64,000 bases of DNA from SAR324 cluster bacterium (GTDB lineage Bacteria > SAR324 > XYD2-FULL-50-16), in the NCBI GenBank assembly GCA_028282885.1, contig JANQGX010000045.1, positions 1 to 64,000 on the forward strand. The letters run 5' to 3'. The translations under genes and the position numbers were made by a program. Under the pieces are notes generated by a model that had not been told where the DNA came from, made no database searches, and saw nothing but the letters and a program-made list of their open reading frames with translations. Positions 1 to 8,421 of the stretch are shown one piece after another (position 1 is the stretch's first letter; the number at the start of each line of letters is the position of its first letter).

Positions 1-92
1 TTGGGTGGTAAGAGACTTCCGGTTTCAGTGGTAAGACAAAACCGGTTTTGCTGGTCAGTGTGTACCGGTTTTGGTGGTAATTACCAGCCGGT
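1..92. repeat. 23-bp tandem repeats, IS21-like terminal repeat region
   Basis: The element CCGGTTT-N-GTGGTAA recurs with an exact 23-base period: CCGG begins at 19, 42, 65 and 88, and bases 1-18 fit the tail of a further copy that starts outside the window. The copies diverge from one another inside the unit, and the last keeps only CCGGTAT. Multiple short direct repeats at the tips are a known property of IS21-family insertion sequences, so this may be one end of such an element, with istA/istB to the left of the window. The repeats are seen directly; the IS21 assignment is inference. There are no spacers, so it is not a CRISPR array. Confidence 0.55.
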
Positions 93-278
93 ATATGCAA
101 ATATTTTAGATGTTCTTTAAATCCCAATGACACAATATCCAATACTTCGAATTGAATTTTATTAATCAAAACGTCCTCTCCACCTTTGTTTTTTTTCTCT
201 AAAATCTACCAGACATTTGTTTTTTCTGATACTTGATCCTGATCGGCAATCGTTGCTTGATGGACCTGAACATCGGTT

Positions 279-527
279 ATGACCAATTCTCGATCCCAAC
301 GACTGCTTGTGGATAATAGCTTGATAGATAATCAGGCTTCAATTACAGAGCTTTATCAGCTACCTGATTTCTTCAAGTGCATTGGATCACCCACATCCGC
401 CAAAGTTGCCTACTTCATTGACATGGGTGTTCCGAGTGCCGAAGAGTTCAAGTTTTTCGAAACCGTTTGCAGGAATAAGGGATACTACATAAATCTGTTC
501 CAATCCTTTGCACAAGCATTAATCTGA
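279..527 (+). CDS. Short STAS/SpoIIAA-like protein, probably a remnant
   Basis: Reading frame of 82 residues. Its C-terminal half (AKVAYFIDMG, then FFETVCRNKGYYINLF, then ALI) resembles the end of SpoIIAA/STAS-like proteins, where the pattern is KVAxV-D-x5-FFETxxxNxGxxxRxF-x4-EAL-WL. The usual N-terminal beta strands are missing, because an in-frame stop lies about 12 bases upstream of the ATG, and the expected last two residues (WL) are absent. No convincing Shine-Dalgarno is visible. It sits between IS-like repeats and tRNA genes, a typical place for gene debris. A truncated remnant is the simplest reading; a genuine small protein is possible. The family assignment is tentative. Confidence 0.35.
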   Translation: MTNSRSQRLLVDNSLIDNQASITELYQLPDFFKCIGSPTSAKVAYFIDMGVPSAEEFKFFETVCRNKGYYINLFQSFAQALI

Positions 528-637
528 CTCATCGAAGATAAGCTGTGACATTTCAATTTATCGCATTTATCCTTAAATGCAGCTTAAAGGACTTCAAATG
601 TCATACAATTGGTGTTTAAACTTAAACTTTTAAGAAC

Positions 638-713
638 TGGAGCGGAAGACGGGTTTCGAACCCGCGACCCTCAGCTTGGGAAGCTGATGCTCTACCAACT
701 GAGCTACTCCCGC
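638..713 (-). tRNA. tRNA-Gly (CCC)
   Basis: The complementary strand folds as a complete cloverleaf: acceptor GCGGGAG pairs with CTTCCGC, the D arm is GCTC..GAGC, the anticodon loop is TTCCCAA (anticodon CCC), and the T loop is TTCGAAA. The 3' CCA is encoded (TGG at 638-640 on the plus strand). It lies downstream of tRNA-Pro on the same strand. Confidence 0.95.
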
Positions 714-743
714 TTTTGGACAATATTGAGGTGTAAAATGGGA

Positions 744-775
744 AAAGGGCATCGGAGAACTCTCGGATGCCCTTT
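744..775 (-). terminator. Hairpin between tRNA-Pro and tRNA-Gly
   Basis: A perfect 10-base inverted repeat (AAAGGGCATC at 744-753, GATGCCCTTT at 766-775) has a 12-base loop that can itself pair further (GGAGA/TCTC). Read leftwards the stem ends in a T run (CCCTTTT). It lies 3 bases beyond the 3' end of tRNA-Pro, so it could end that transcript or act as a processing signal before tRNA-Gly. Confidence 0.5.
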
Positions 776-778
776 CAT

Positions 779-855
779 TGGTCGAGGCGACTGGATTTGA
801 ACCAGCGACCACATGTCCCCCAGACATGTGCGCTACCGGACTGCGCTACGCCTCG
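779..855 (-). tRNA. tRNA-Pro (GGG)
   Basis: The complementary strand gives acceptor CGAGGCG/CGCCTCG, a D arm starting GCGC, anticodon loop CTGGGGG (anticodon GGG), T loop TTCAAAT, discriminator A and an encoded CCA. A second proline tRNA (TGG) lies at 27755-27832. Confidence 0.95.
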
Positions 856-869
856 CTGTCATACATTTT

Positions 870-898
870 AGGCTAAGATATTGGCAAAACCTTGTCAA
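870..898 (-). promoter_or_regulatory. Possible sigma-70 promoter of the tRNA-Pro/Gly pair
   Basis: On the minus strand there is a perfect -35 TTGACA (plus 893-898), a 17-base spacer and a weak -10, TAGCCT (plus 870-875), about 15 bases before the tRNA-Pro 5' end. The -35 and spacing are good and the -10 is poor. Confidence 0.35.
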
Positions 899-985
899 AT
901 CAATAATGATTCGTCTCTTCTGCTTTAATATCCCAATTTGAAAACCGGCCGGTTCTCAGTTCCAAATTCAGTTTCATAAAACTAT

Positions 986-1013
986 AGTGATGCGTAATGG
1001 CGCGCATATCACT
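986..1013. other. Inverted repeat in the 856-1252 gap
   Basis: AGTGATGCG (986-994) faces CGCATATCACT (1003-1013), an imperfect dyad that could form a hairpin with a short loop. The surrounding 856-1252 gap (about 400 bases) otherwise holds the putative tRNA promoter, a perfect 10-base palindrome GTTACGTAAC at 1066-1075 and the dyad at 1161-1185. I see no gene in it. Confidence 0.35.
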
Positions 1014-1160
1014 GTATTTATGTTGAATCAAAGGGTGTGTGCAAAATCATTCCTCCAAATGGGGTGTTACGTAACGATGTACGTGTCACCGTATTCAGAG
1101 GAACTTCTGCCAAGTTTCCTTTTTGTACTGGCTTTGGAAATGAGTTATAAGCGATGATTT

Positions 1161-1185
1161 TGGTGACGCATGCTTATTGTCACCA
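1161..1185 (+). promoter_or_regulatory. Dyad TGGTGAC-N11-GTCACCA upstream of the LysR gene
   Basis: Perfect 7-base arms are separated by 11 bases and lie 68-92 bases before the lysR-type start codon. LysR-family regulators commonly bind interrupted dyads around a T-N11-A core near their own promoter, so this is a reasonable autoregulatory site candidate. The dyad is seen; the binding is inferred. Confidence 0.4.
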
Positions 1186-1252
1186 TCAGGGAATTCGATT
1201 ACACTGCCAGGGACAAGTAAATCAATAGAATTCCTTAAACACTCAAGTTGAT

Positions 1253-2185
1253 ATGCTATCCGACCTGCCATCCCTGGACGCAATTCGTTACTTTGAGGCT
1301 TCTGCCCGACTCCTCAGCTTTACCAAAGCAGGTGAAGAGCTTTTCGTCTCCCAAAGTGCGATCAGCCAGCAGGTCATCTCTTTGGAATCCTATCTTGGTT
1401 TCAAGCTGTTTAACAGGGGATCCAGGCAGCTAACCCTGACCAGGGAAGGGAAGAAGCTCTACGAAGCGTCACAGAAGGCGCTGGGATTGATATCAGGTGC
1501 CCTCAACTCGATTCAGACTCAGACATTGGCAGGTACGCTAACACTGGTTGCTGCGCCTTCCATCGTCAGCAAATGGTTGCTGCCCAGACTGCCTCGGTTT
1601 TATCTGGAACACCCGGAAGTGGAGCTGAACATCGCTGTGAAAATCGAAATGGCCAATCCTTCGGTCTGGATTCCTCATTTTCGGTCTTATAATGCTGATA
1701 TCGCCATCTGCTTCGAGAACGTCCCATCGAAAGAACTGTCCTACATCTACCTGTTTGATGATTCACTTTATCCGGTGTGTAGCCCGGATTTTCAAAAGAA
1801 AAACAAGGTTCGTCATCCTTCGGATCTTAGCAATCTGCCCATTCTTAAAGATTCAAATCAACAGGATTTTTTTACCTGCAACTGGAATGAATGGTTGGAA
1901 AAATCGGGGCACCAGGGAACTGAGATCGGACAGGGCTACTCCTTCAACCACCTGGATTTGATGATTCAGGCAGCCATAAACGGGCAGGGTGTTGCTCTGG
2001 CGAGAAGATCGCTAGTGGAAGATGATATCAAAGAAGGTCGGCTGGTGAAACTATTTGAGGAGACACCTTCTGGAGCATTCTACCTGGCAGTGCTTAAAGA
2101 TCATGAGGAGAATTCCAGGGTGAAAGTTTTCGTGAAATGGCTAAAATCAGAGTTGAATGAAGCCTCCGATAATGGGGAGATGTAA
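1253..2185 (+). CDS. LysR-family transcriptional regulator, GcvA/AmpR-like
   Basis: 310 residues, the normal length for the family. Residues about 7-65 form the winged helix-turn-helix: FEASARLLSFTKAGEELFVS, then QSAISQQVISLES, then FKLFNRGSRQLTLTREG. Residues about 95-300 form the two-lobed effector-binding domain. The opening LPSLDAIRYFEASARLLSFT is typical of the GcvA/AmpR subgroup. It acts in the cytoplasm as a DNA-binding regulator. No obvious target lies next to it: the downstream genes converge on it and the upstream ones are tRNAs. An interrupted dyad at 1161-1185 may be its own operator. The effector cannot be predicted. Confidence 0.9.
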   Translation: MLSDLPSLDAIRYFEASARLLSFTKAGEELFVSQSAISQQVISLESYLGFKLFNRGSRQLTLTREGKKLYEASQKALGLISGALNSIQTQTLAGTLTLVAAPSIVSKWLLPRLPRFYLEHPEVELNIAVKIEMANPSVWIPHFRSYNADIAICFENVPSKELSYIYLFDDSLYPVCSPDFQKKNKVRHPSDLSNLPILKDSNQQDFFTCNWNEWLEKSGHQGTEIGQGYSFNHLDLMIQAAINGQGVALARRSLVEDDIKEGRLVKLFEETPSGAFYLAVLKDHEENSRVKVFVKWLKSELNEASDNGEM

Positions 2186-2207
2186 CATGGAATTGGTCGG
2201 TTGTTTT

Positions 2208-2248
2208 GAAATACGAAAACACATAGCCAGTACATGCCTCCGTATTTC
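2208..2248. terminator. Possible bidirectional terminator between lysR and proS
   Basis: GAAATACG (2208-2215) and CGTATTTC (2241-2248) are perfect 8-base inverted arms, separated by 25 bases, in the 69-base gap between two convergent genes. The stem is A/T rich at its base and the loop is long, so activity as a terminator is uncertain. Confidence 0.35.
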
Positions 2249-2254
2249 TAAATC

Positions 2255-3694
2255 TTAATACGCCAAAGCAAAAGCAACTCTTCGTTTGGAAGGTTTGCCG
2301 GTTACCACGCATTTACCTTCCTCTTCACTACCATTTGAGGGAATAACCCGAATACTGGCCTTGGTTTCTTCCTGGATTTTCTCTGCCGTCTCATTGGTTC
2401 CGTCCCAATGTGCCAGGATAAAACCGCCTTTATCAGACAACACCTTTTTGAACTCGTCATAGGTATCAACAGAGTGGGTGTTTTCTTTTTGGAATGTCTT
2501 TGCTTTCTCGTATAGATCGGTCTGCATTGATTCCAGTAGTGAATCCACCTTTTCGATCATTTCGCTGATGTGGCAAGACTGCTTCTCGCGATTATCCCGT
2601 CTTACAATCATTCCGGCTTCTTTCTCAACATCTTTGGGACCCACTTCGATTCTGAGTGGAACTCCTTTCTGAATCCAGGTGAAAAACTTGTCCCCGGGAC
2701 GCATGTTCTCGCGGTCATCAACCTTGATTTTAAATCTGCCGAATTTCTCCCTGAGGGTATCAGCAATTCTGTCAACATGGTCAAAGACAGCTTTCTTCTG
2801 CTCATCATTCTTGAAAATCGGTACGATAACTACCTGTATGGGCGCCAGCCTGGGTGGAATGATAATGCCGTCATCATCACCATGGGTCATGATCAGGCCG
2901 CCAATAGCACGGGTGGAAACCCCCCAACTGGTGGTCCAGGCATAATCCATCTCGTTTTCGCGATTGAGATACTGAATCTCGCAAGCCTTGGCGAAATTCT
3001 GGCCCAGGTTGTGGGAAGTACCGGACTGCAGGGCCTTTTTATCCTGCATCATTGCTTCAAGCGTATAGGTGGTGATGGCCCCGGGAAACTTCTCATGTTC
3101 CGGCTTCTCACCGGTGATAACGGGTATCGCACAGACATCCTCCAGGAATTTCCTGTACACTTCCAGCATCAACAGGGTCTCCTCCTGGGCCTCGTCTGCA
3201 GTTTCATGAGCTGTATGTCCCTCCTGCCAGAGAAACTCCGAAGTTCTGAGGAACAGGCGGGTTCGCTTCTCCCAGCGCATGACGCTGCACCACTGGTTTA
3301 TCAGAATCGGCAGATCCCGATAGCTCTGGATCCACTTGGCATACATGTGACCAATCACGGTCTCGGAAGTCGGCCTGACCACAAGTCGTTCTTCCAGCTC
3401 TTTTCCCCCGGCCTGGGTAACAACGGCGAGTTCCGGTGCAAAACCTTCCACATGTTCGGCTTCCTTGGTGATAAAACTCTCGGGAATCAGCATCGGGAAA
3501 TAGGCATTTACATGCCCGGTCTCCTTGAACATGGAATCAAGACTTTGCTGCATCGCTTCCCAGATTGCATAACCGTCGGGCCTGACTACCATACACCCCT
3601 TGACGGGAGCATGATCAGCCAATTGGCCGGCGACGATAACATCCTGGTACCACTGTGGAAAATTCTCACTTCTTGGTACGATATTCTTCGCCAT
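2255..3694 (-). CDS. proS: Prolyl-tRNA synthetase, short archaeal/eukaryotic-type (ProRS type 3)
   Basis: 479 residues. A class II aminoacyl-tRNA synthetase that charges tRNA-Pro in the cytoplasm. Motif 2 is around RTSEFLWQEGHTAHETADEA, and motif 3 is GVSTRAIGGLIMTHGDDDG. An anticodon-binding domain follows from about residue 290 (PIQVVIVPI), and the C terminus ends in AFALAY, as is usual for this type. The insertion editing domain of the long bacterial form (about 570 residues) is absent, so this is the short type found in archaea, eukaryotes and scattered bacteria. The start overlaps the 3' end of xseA by 29 bases, which suggests coupled translation. It is the last gene of the ilv-xseA-proS run. 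Two tRNA-Pro genes are in this window. Confidence 0.95.
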   Translation of the reverse strand: MAKNIVPRSENFPQWYQDVIVAGQLADHAPVKGCMVVRPDGYAIWEAMQQSLDSMFKETGHVNAYFPMLIPESFITKEAEHVEGFAPELAVVTQAGGKELEERLVVRPTSETVIGHMYAKWIQSYRDLPILINQWCSVMRWEKRTRLFLRTSEFLWQEGHTAHETADEAQEETLLMLEVYRKFLEDVCAIPVITGEKPEHEKFPGAITTYTLEAMMQDKKALQSGTSHNLGQNFAKACEIQYLNRENEMDYAWTTSWGVSTRAIGGLIMTHGDDDGIIIPPRLAPIQVVIVPIFKNDEQKKAVFDHVDRIADTLREKFGRFKIKVDDRENMRPGDKFFTWIQKGVPLRIEVGPKDVEKEAGMIVRRDNREKQSCHISEMIEKVDSLLESMQTDLYEKAKTFQKENTHSVDTYDEFKKVLSDKGGFILAHWDGTNETAEKIQEETKASIRVIPSNGSEEEGKCVVTGKPSKRRVAFALAY

Positions 3695-5045
3695 TGTTTA
3701 GCTCTTCATTTTCAGATTCATTAGGGATGATTTTTTCAGAAACAGCCTTGATTGTGCCATCACTCAGTCTGATGTTCAACCGCGACTTTTCCCGAACCTG
3801 CTTGACAGTTGATATTAACCTGCCAGCGGAACCGGTCAACACACTATAACCTCTTGTCATAGTAGACAAAGGGCTGACCGTATCCAGGACATGAACAAGC
3901 TCTGTTAGCCTGTTCTTCCTGGATGTAAGATTATGCAGCAAGGCGTTTTTCATGCGGAGCTGCAGTTCATTGAGCTGATTACCGTATTTATCGATGCGAA
4001 TAGCGGGAGACTCTCCAACCAGACGCTGCATCAAGTTGTCCAGTCTGTTCCCGTGAAGCAGTACTTTTTTTTCAAGGTTCCGCTTCAACCGCATGACATA
4101 CTCGTCAGCCTTCATCATGTAGGTTTGAATTACCGTGTCAGGCGACCTCAATCTTTTGGCAAAATACGCCACACGCTCCTTCTCCTGGTCCAGCTTTCGG
4201 GTTACCAGGGAGATCAGTTCAGATCTGGCATCCTCCAGACGATATTCCAGATCCTCCCTGAGAGGAACCACCAGTTCGGCTGCTGCCGAAGGCGTAGGGG
4301 CTCTTAGATCCGCAACAAAATCGGAAATGCAAAAATCCGTTTCATGTCCGACAGCGCTGATAACAGGGATCCTGGAATTGTATATAGCCCTGGCCACAGG
4401 TTCTTCGTTAAAAGCCCAGAGATCCTCCAACGAACCACCACCCCTGCCCACAATCATCACATCAACATTTTTGAGCCGATTGAATTGCTTTATTGCCTGG
4501 GCAATCTCTCTTGAGGCTGTCTCCCCTTGCACCGATACTGGGTTGATAACCACCGGAATTTCAGCAAATCGCCTTTCCAGTATATTCAGAATATCCTGAA
4601 TGGCTGCTCCGGTGGGAGAGGTGACAATGCCGATAGCTGACGGGAGATAAGGAATCGGTTGCTTGTGCTCTTCATCGAACAGTCCCTCCTCTTCAAGTCG
4701 TTCTTTCAACTGTTCGAAGGCCAGTTGAAGGGCTCCCAGACCGAAAGGTTCCACCCGATCGACGATAATCTGATAAGTTCCCCGGGGTTCGTAGACCGAA
4801 AGTCTGCCATAGAGAAACACCTCCAGCCCGTTTTCCAGTTCAAATTTGCATCGTTGGGCCGAAGAACGGAACATGACACCGGAAACCTGCGAGGATTCAT
4901 CCTTCAGGTTGAAATAGAGATGTCCCGAGGAGGGTCTGGCCAGACTGGAGATCTCCCCGAGAACACAGATCCTGCTGAAGTTGGATTCCAACAGGTATTT
5001 CACACTTTTTGTCAGTTCCGTTACGGTTAGCGCTTCCGCCTGCAT
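3666..5045 (-). CDS. xseA: Exodeoxyribonuclease VII large subunit
   Basis: 459 residues, typical length. XseA with small XseB subunits degrades single-stranded DNA in both directions to short oligonucleotides. The N-terminal OB fold (about residues 6-100) contains LGEISSLARPSSGHLYFNLK. The catalytic domain has GIVTSPTGAAIQDI, VGRGGGSLEDLWAFN and the conserved SAVGHETDFCISDFVADLRA. A coiled-coil region rich in R/K/L/E follows (about 290-400), which binds XseB. The ATG overlaps the ilvC stop by one base (TAATG), so translation is probably coupled to ilvC. xseB is not in the window. The 3' end runs 29 bases into proS. Confidence 0.95.
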   Translation of the reverse strand: MQAEALTVTELTKSVKYLLESNFSRICVLGEISSLARPSSGHLYFNLKDESSQVSGVMFRSSAQRCKFELENGLEVFLYGRLSVYEPRGTYQIIVDRVEPFGLGALQLAFEQLKERLEEEGLFDEEHKQPIPYLPSAIGIVTSPTGAAIQDILNILERRFAEIPVVINPVSVQGETASREIAQAIKQFNRLKNVDVMIVGRGGGSLEDLWAFNEEPVARAIYNSRIPVISAVGHETDFCISDFVADLRAPTPSAAAELVVPLREDLEYRLEDARSELISLVTRKLDQEKERVAYFAKRLRSPDTVIQTYMMKADEYVMRLKRNLEKKVLLHGNRLDNLMQRLVGESPAIRIDKYGNQLNELQLRMKNALLHNLTSRKNRLTELVHVLDTVSPLSTMTRGYSVLTGSAGRLISTVKQVREKSRLNIRLSDGTIKAVSEKIIPNESENEELNNGEEYRTKK

Positions 5046-6037
5046 TATTTCTTCCAGGAGAACATTTCCCGGAGTTCCACACCAACTTTCTCAATAGGAT
5101 GGTTTTCCGATTGTCTTCGAAGTCCGTTAAAACTGGGTTGCCCCACTTTGTTTTCCAAAAGCCAGTTCTTAGCGAAGGTACCATTTTGCACCTCTTCCAG
5201 GGTTTTCTTCATGGCTTCCCTGGACTCCTTGCCGATGATTTCCGGCCCTTTAACCAAACCGCCGTATTCAGCCGTCTCGGATACCGAGTAATTCATATAA
5301 TTAATCCCGCCTTCGTAGAACAGATCCACAATTAATTTAAGTTCGTGAAGGCATTCGAAATAAGCAATTTCAGGGGGATACCCCGCATCCGTCAAGGTTT
5401 CAAAACCGGCCCTGACGAGTTCCGAAACACCGCCGCAGAGAACGGCCTGTTCGCCAAAAAGATCGGTTTCCGTTTCATCGCGAAAATTGGTCAGAATTAC
5501 ACCTGCCCTTGCGCCGCCGATGCCCTTGGCCCATGCCAGGGCGTAATCCTGGGCCTTACCCGAAGCGTCCTGATAAACGGCTATCAGACAAGGGGTACCA
5601 TTACCTTCCGTATAGGTCCTGCGGACCATGTGCCCGGGGCTTTTGGGAGCAATCATAATGACATCGACATCTTCCGGCGGAACGATCTGTTGGTAGAGAA
5701 TATTGAATCCGTGACCGAAGGCCAGAACATTGCCAGCTTCAAGATGGGGAGCAATATCATTGGCATAGAGTTCTCCCTGAAGCTGATCGGGGGCCAGAAT
5801 CATAATCACATCGCCCGCTTTTGCTGCTTCGGCTGTTGTCATTACAGTGAGGCCTTCTGCTTCAGCTTTTTTCCATGATTTGGACTCTTTCCTCAAACCA
5901 ATAACAACGTCCAGACCCGAATCTTTAAGGTTTAGTGAATGGGCGTGTCCCTGGCTTCCATAACCGATTACTGCAAGTTTTTTTCCTTCCAGAAGACTCA
6001 TGTTCGCATCTTTGTCATAAAAAATAGGTAAAGCCAT
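5045..6037 (-). CDS. ilvC: Ketol-acid reductoisomerase (NADP+)
   Basis: 330 residues from the chosen ATG, exactly the class I length. It converts 2-acetolactate and 2-aceto-2-hydroxybutyrate to the dihydroxy acids of valine and isoleucine synthesis, using Mg2+ and NADPH. The Rossmann motif [13 protein letters not shown] is followed by [12 protein letters not shown], whose Arg/Ser/Lys residues fit NADPH preference. The C-terminal knotted domain has [10 protein letters not shown] and [11 protein letters not shown] place the start at 6037 because AGGAAAG lies 5 bases upstream and the protein then begins [16 protein letters not shown], as homologues do. A GTG at 6091 would add 18 residues without support. 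It follows ilvB and ilvN after a gap of about 190 bases. Confidence 0.95.
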   Translation of the reverse strand: MALPIFYDKDANMSLLEGKKLAVIGYGSQGHAHSLNLKDSGLDVVIGLRKESKSWKKAEAEGLTVMTTAEAAKAGDVIMILAPDQLQGELYANDIAPHLEAGNVLAFGHGFNILYQQIVPPEDVDVIMIAPKSPGHMVRRTYTEGNGTPCLIAVYQDASGKAQDYALAWAKGIGGARAGVILTNFRDETETDLFGEQAVLCGGVSELVRAGFETLTDAGYPPEIAYFECLHELKLIVDLFYEGGINYMNYSVSETAEYGGLVKGPEIIGKESREAMKKTLEEVQNGTFAKNWLLENKVGQPSFNGLRRQSENHPIEKVGVELREMFSWKK

Positions 6038-6227
6038 AATTCTTTCCTGATTACGAAGTTTGACGGGTGTGGGGATTATTGTATTTGCCACTTCGTCTCA
6101 CACCCTGAACAGACCTGCCCGTATCAGGCAGGTGATATTACAATCATTGGAGCGGGATTTTCCGGAAACCAAGCTGCCGTGCTTTCGACACAATTTCACT
6201 TGCTTCCGATCCGGGGTCAATTCAAAA

Positions 6228-6698
6228 CTATTTGTGGATGGCCGCCTCCCCGGTTCTTGCCATTTCGATAATTTTGAATTCTCGGAACGTTTGTGTTACC
6301 CCGTCCAGTTTTGATGCCCTCCCCAGGACTCTAAAGCTGACCGTATCGGGATTCATCTCGATAACGATGCCGCCATAAGCTTCGATTAATTGAAGTACCT
6401 GCCCGCGAATCTTAGGATTGATCTTTATCTTCATCAACATCAGCTCCTGACTGATGCTCTCTGTCGGATCCAGGTGGGTTACTTCAATAACGTAGACAAT
6501 ATTATTCAACAGTCGAATGATGTGTTTGATTTTGCGATCATCTCCCTCTGTTACCAGGGTCAGACGGTGGATTCCTGCTTCTTCTGCTTCCCCGGAGCAG
6601 ATGGATTCCAGGTTATACCCCCTGGAGGTGAACAGTTCTACAATGCGGGCCAGCGCTCCTGATTGATCCTCTACGACGATCGAGATTACGTGTCTCAT
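6228..6698 (-). CDS. ilvN: Acetolactate synthase small (regulatory) subunit
   Basis: 156 residues, within the IlvN/IlvH range. The N-terminal ACT domain (about residues 1-75) starts MRHVISIVVEDQSGALARIV and contains LFTSRGYNLESI, the site where valine binds for feedback inhibition. The C-terminal half is the ALS_ss_C domain. It binds and activates the IlvB catalytic subunit. Its ATG overlaps the end of ilvB by 4 bases (ATGA), so the two subunits are translationally coupled and probably made in matched amounts. Confidence 0.95.
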   Translation of the reverse strand: MRHVISIVVEDQSGALARIVELFTSRGYNLESICSGEAEEAGIHRLTLVTEGDDRKIKHIIRLLNNIVYVIEVTHLDPTESISQELMLMKIKINPKIRGQVLQLIEAYGGIVIEMNPDTVSFRVLGRASKLDGVTQTFREFKIIEMARTGEAAIHK

Positions 6699-8386
6699 GC
6701 GTCACCTCCTTCTATGATATTTCGAATATCCTCATTAGGAGGTATCATGGGATAGACATAGGCATCCGGATCGATGACAAACTCCAGAAGAATCGGTTTT
6801 TTCGATTTCAATGCCTTGTCCACCAAATCAGGCAACTCCTCTTTGTTACCACACCGATAGGCTTCAATGCCGTATGCTTCCGCCACTTTCACAAAATCGG
6901 GATTGTTCTCAAAAATAGTGGAGGAGTTCCTCTTCTTCCAGAAAAAATCCTGCCACTGTTTTACCATTCCCAGGTTGCTGTTGTTGAGCACTACAATCAC
7001 TATGGGTAGGTTGTACCTTTTAACCGTTGCCAGTTCCTGAACATTCATCTGAAATCCGCCGTCACCGGAAAAGGCTATTACCGGTTTTCTAGGTCGATGA
7101 AAGGAGGCGCCAATGGCTGCGGGCAGACAAAATCCCATCGTTCCCAAGCCCCCGGAAGTTAACAGGGATCGTGGATTCCTGAATTGATAATACAGGGCGA
7201 CAAACATCTGGTGCTGCCCAACATCGGTTACCACAACAGCATCGCCTTTCGTTTTCTCGGAAAACAGCTTGATGATATATTCGGGCCGCAGGGCATTTTC
7301 AGCCATTTTTTTACCCGAGTAATCAACCAGGGGATGCTCCTGTTGAGTCAATTCCAGCTCCTGCTGCCAGGGCGCTATGTCGAGGCGTTTGGCGATTTTG
7401 TTGAACTTGTTCAAGGCATCCCTGACGCTTCCGACAATCCCAAGATGTGCATCTTTGACCTTACTGATAACACTTGGATCGATATCGACATGAATGATCT
7501 TGGATTGGGCCAGAAAGGTCTCAACTTTGCCGGTTACCCTGTCGTCGAATCTTGCCCCAAGGGTGATTACCAGATCGGTCCTTGCCATGGCCGTGTTCGC
7601 CACGTAGTGTCCATGCATTCCCAGCATGCCCAGTGAAAGAGGGTGATCACCCGGTATGCATCCCAGCCCCAGAAGTGTTGTCGCCACAGGAATACCAGTG
7701 GTTTCTGCAAATTGGATAAGTTCCTTGGAGCTGTTGGCCAGCACCACACCTCCGCCAGCATATATCAGGGGACGGGTAGCGTGGCGAATCATGGCCCAGG
7801 CCTGTTTGATATCCTTCTCACGGATTTTGCTGACCGGTTTATAGCCGTGCCTAATCGTTTCAGTATCCAGAACCTCGCTGGTAAACGATGTCTGAACGTC
7901 AACCGGAATATCGATTAAGACAGGTCCGGGGCGACCGGACTGTGCGATGAAAAAAGCCTCTTTGATTATCCGAGGGATGTTTTCTATCTTCCTGACCAGG
8001 TAATTATGTTTGGTCACCGGTCGGCTGATACCGATCGTATTCACTTCCTGAAAGGCATTGGTCCCAATCACGGATTGCCGGACCTGTCCGGTGATAATCA
8101 CCATTGGAATGGAATCAAGCGCGGCTGTGGCAATTCCGGTAATGACGTTGGTAGCACCCGGACCTGAAGTAGCCACAACAACTGCCGCTTTTCCCGACAC
8201 CCTTGCATAACCATCTGCGGCATGAGCTGCTGCCTGTTCATGCCTGACCCGGACTACCTCAATTTCCTTGTGATTCAAAAACTCGTCAAACAGGGGAATC
8301 ACGCAACCACCCGGATAACCGAATACCCTTTTGACACCCTCAGCTTTGAGGGCATCCAAAATCAATTGTGTTCCTGTTTTCTTCAT
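6695..8386 (-). CDS. ilvB: Acetolactate synthase catalytic subunit, biosynthetic
   Basis: 563 residues from the ATG used here. It is ThDP-, FAD- and Mg2+-dependent and condenses two pyruvates, or pyruvate with 2-oxobutyrate, as the first common step of branched-chain amino acid synthesis. The N-terminal domain has the catalytic Glu in RHEQAAAHAADGYAR. The ThDP-binding motif is GDGGFQMNVQE with the second metal ligand in VVLNNSNLGMV. QVRQSVIGTNAFQE is typical of the AHAS family. Starting at 8386 gives MKKTGTQLILDALKAEG, matching homologues. A TTG at 8407 would add 7 residues, and neither start has a strong Shine-Dalgarno. It is followed by ilvN, ilvC, xseA and proS. I found no leader-peptide attenuator upstream. 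Confidence 0.95.
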   Translation of the reverse strand: MKKTGTQLILDALKAEGVKRVFGYPGGCVIPLFDEFLNHKEIEVVRVRHEQAAAHAADGYARVSGKAAVVVATSGPGATNVITGIATAALDSIPMVIITGQVRQSVIGTNAFQEVNTIGISRPVTKHNYLVRKIENIPRIIKEAFFIAQSGRPGPVLIDIPVDVQTSFTSEVLDTETIRHGYKPVSKIREKDIKQAWAMIRHATRPLIYAGGGVVLANSSKELIQFAETTGIPVATTLLGLGCIPGDHPLSLGMLGMHGHYVANTAMARTDLVITLGARFDDRVTGKVETFLAQSKIIHVDIDPSVISKVKDAHLGIVGSVRDALNKFNKIAKRLDIAPWQQELELTQQEHPLVDYSGKKMAENALRPEYIIKLFSEKTKGDAVVVTDVGQHQMFVALYYQFRNPRSLLTSGGLGTMGFCLPAAIGASFHRPRKPVIAFSGDGGFQMNVQELATVKRYNLPIVIVVLNNSNLGMVKQWQDFFWKKRNSSTIFENNPDFVKVAEAYGIEAYRCGNKEELPDLVDKALKSKKPILLEFVIDPDAYVYPMIPPNEDIRNIIEGGDA

Positions 8387-8421
8387 ATCATCGTCTGTCT
8401 TTTCCAATGCTTTAATTGGAT

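Noticed and set aside
1-92. CRISPR array
   Set aside because: The repeat unit is contiguous with a 23-base period and has no unique spacers. No cas gene is seen.
2570-3724. Long reading frame of 384 codons on the plus strand opposite proS
   Set aside because: It is the antisense shadow of a clear prolyl-tRNA synthetase. Its product has no recognisable domain, and long antisense frames are common opposite such codon use.
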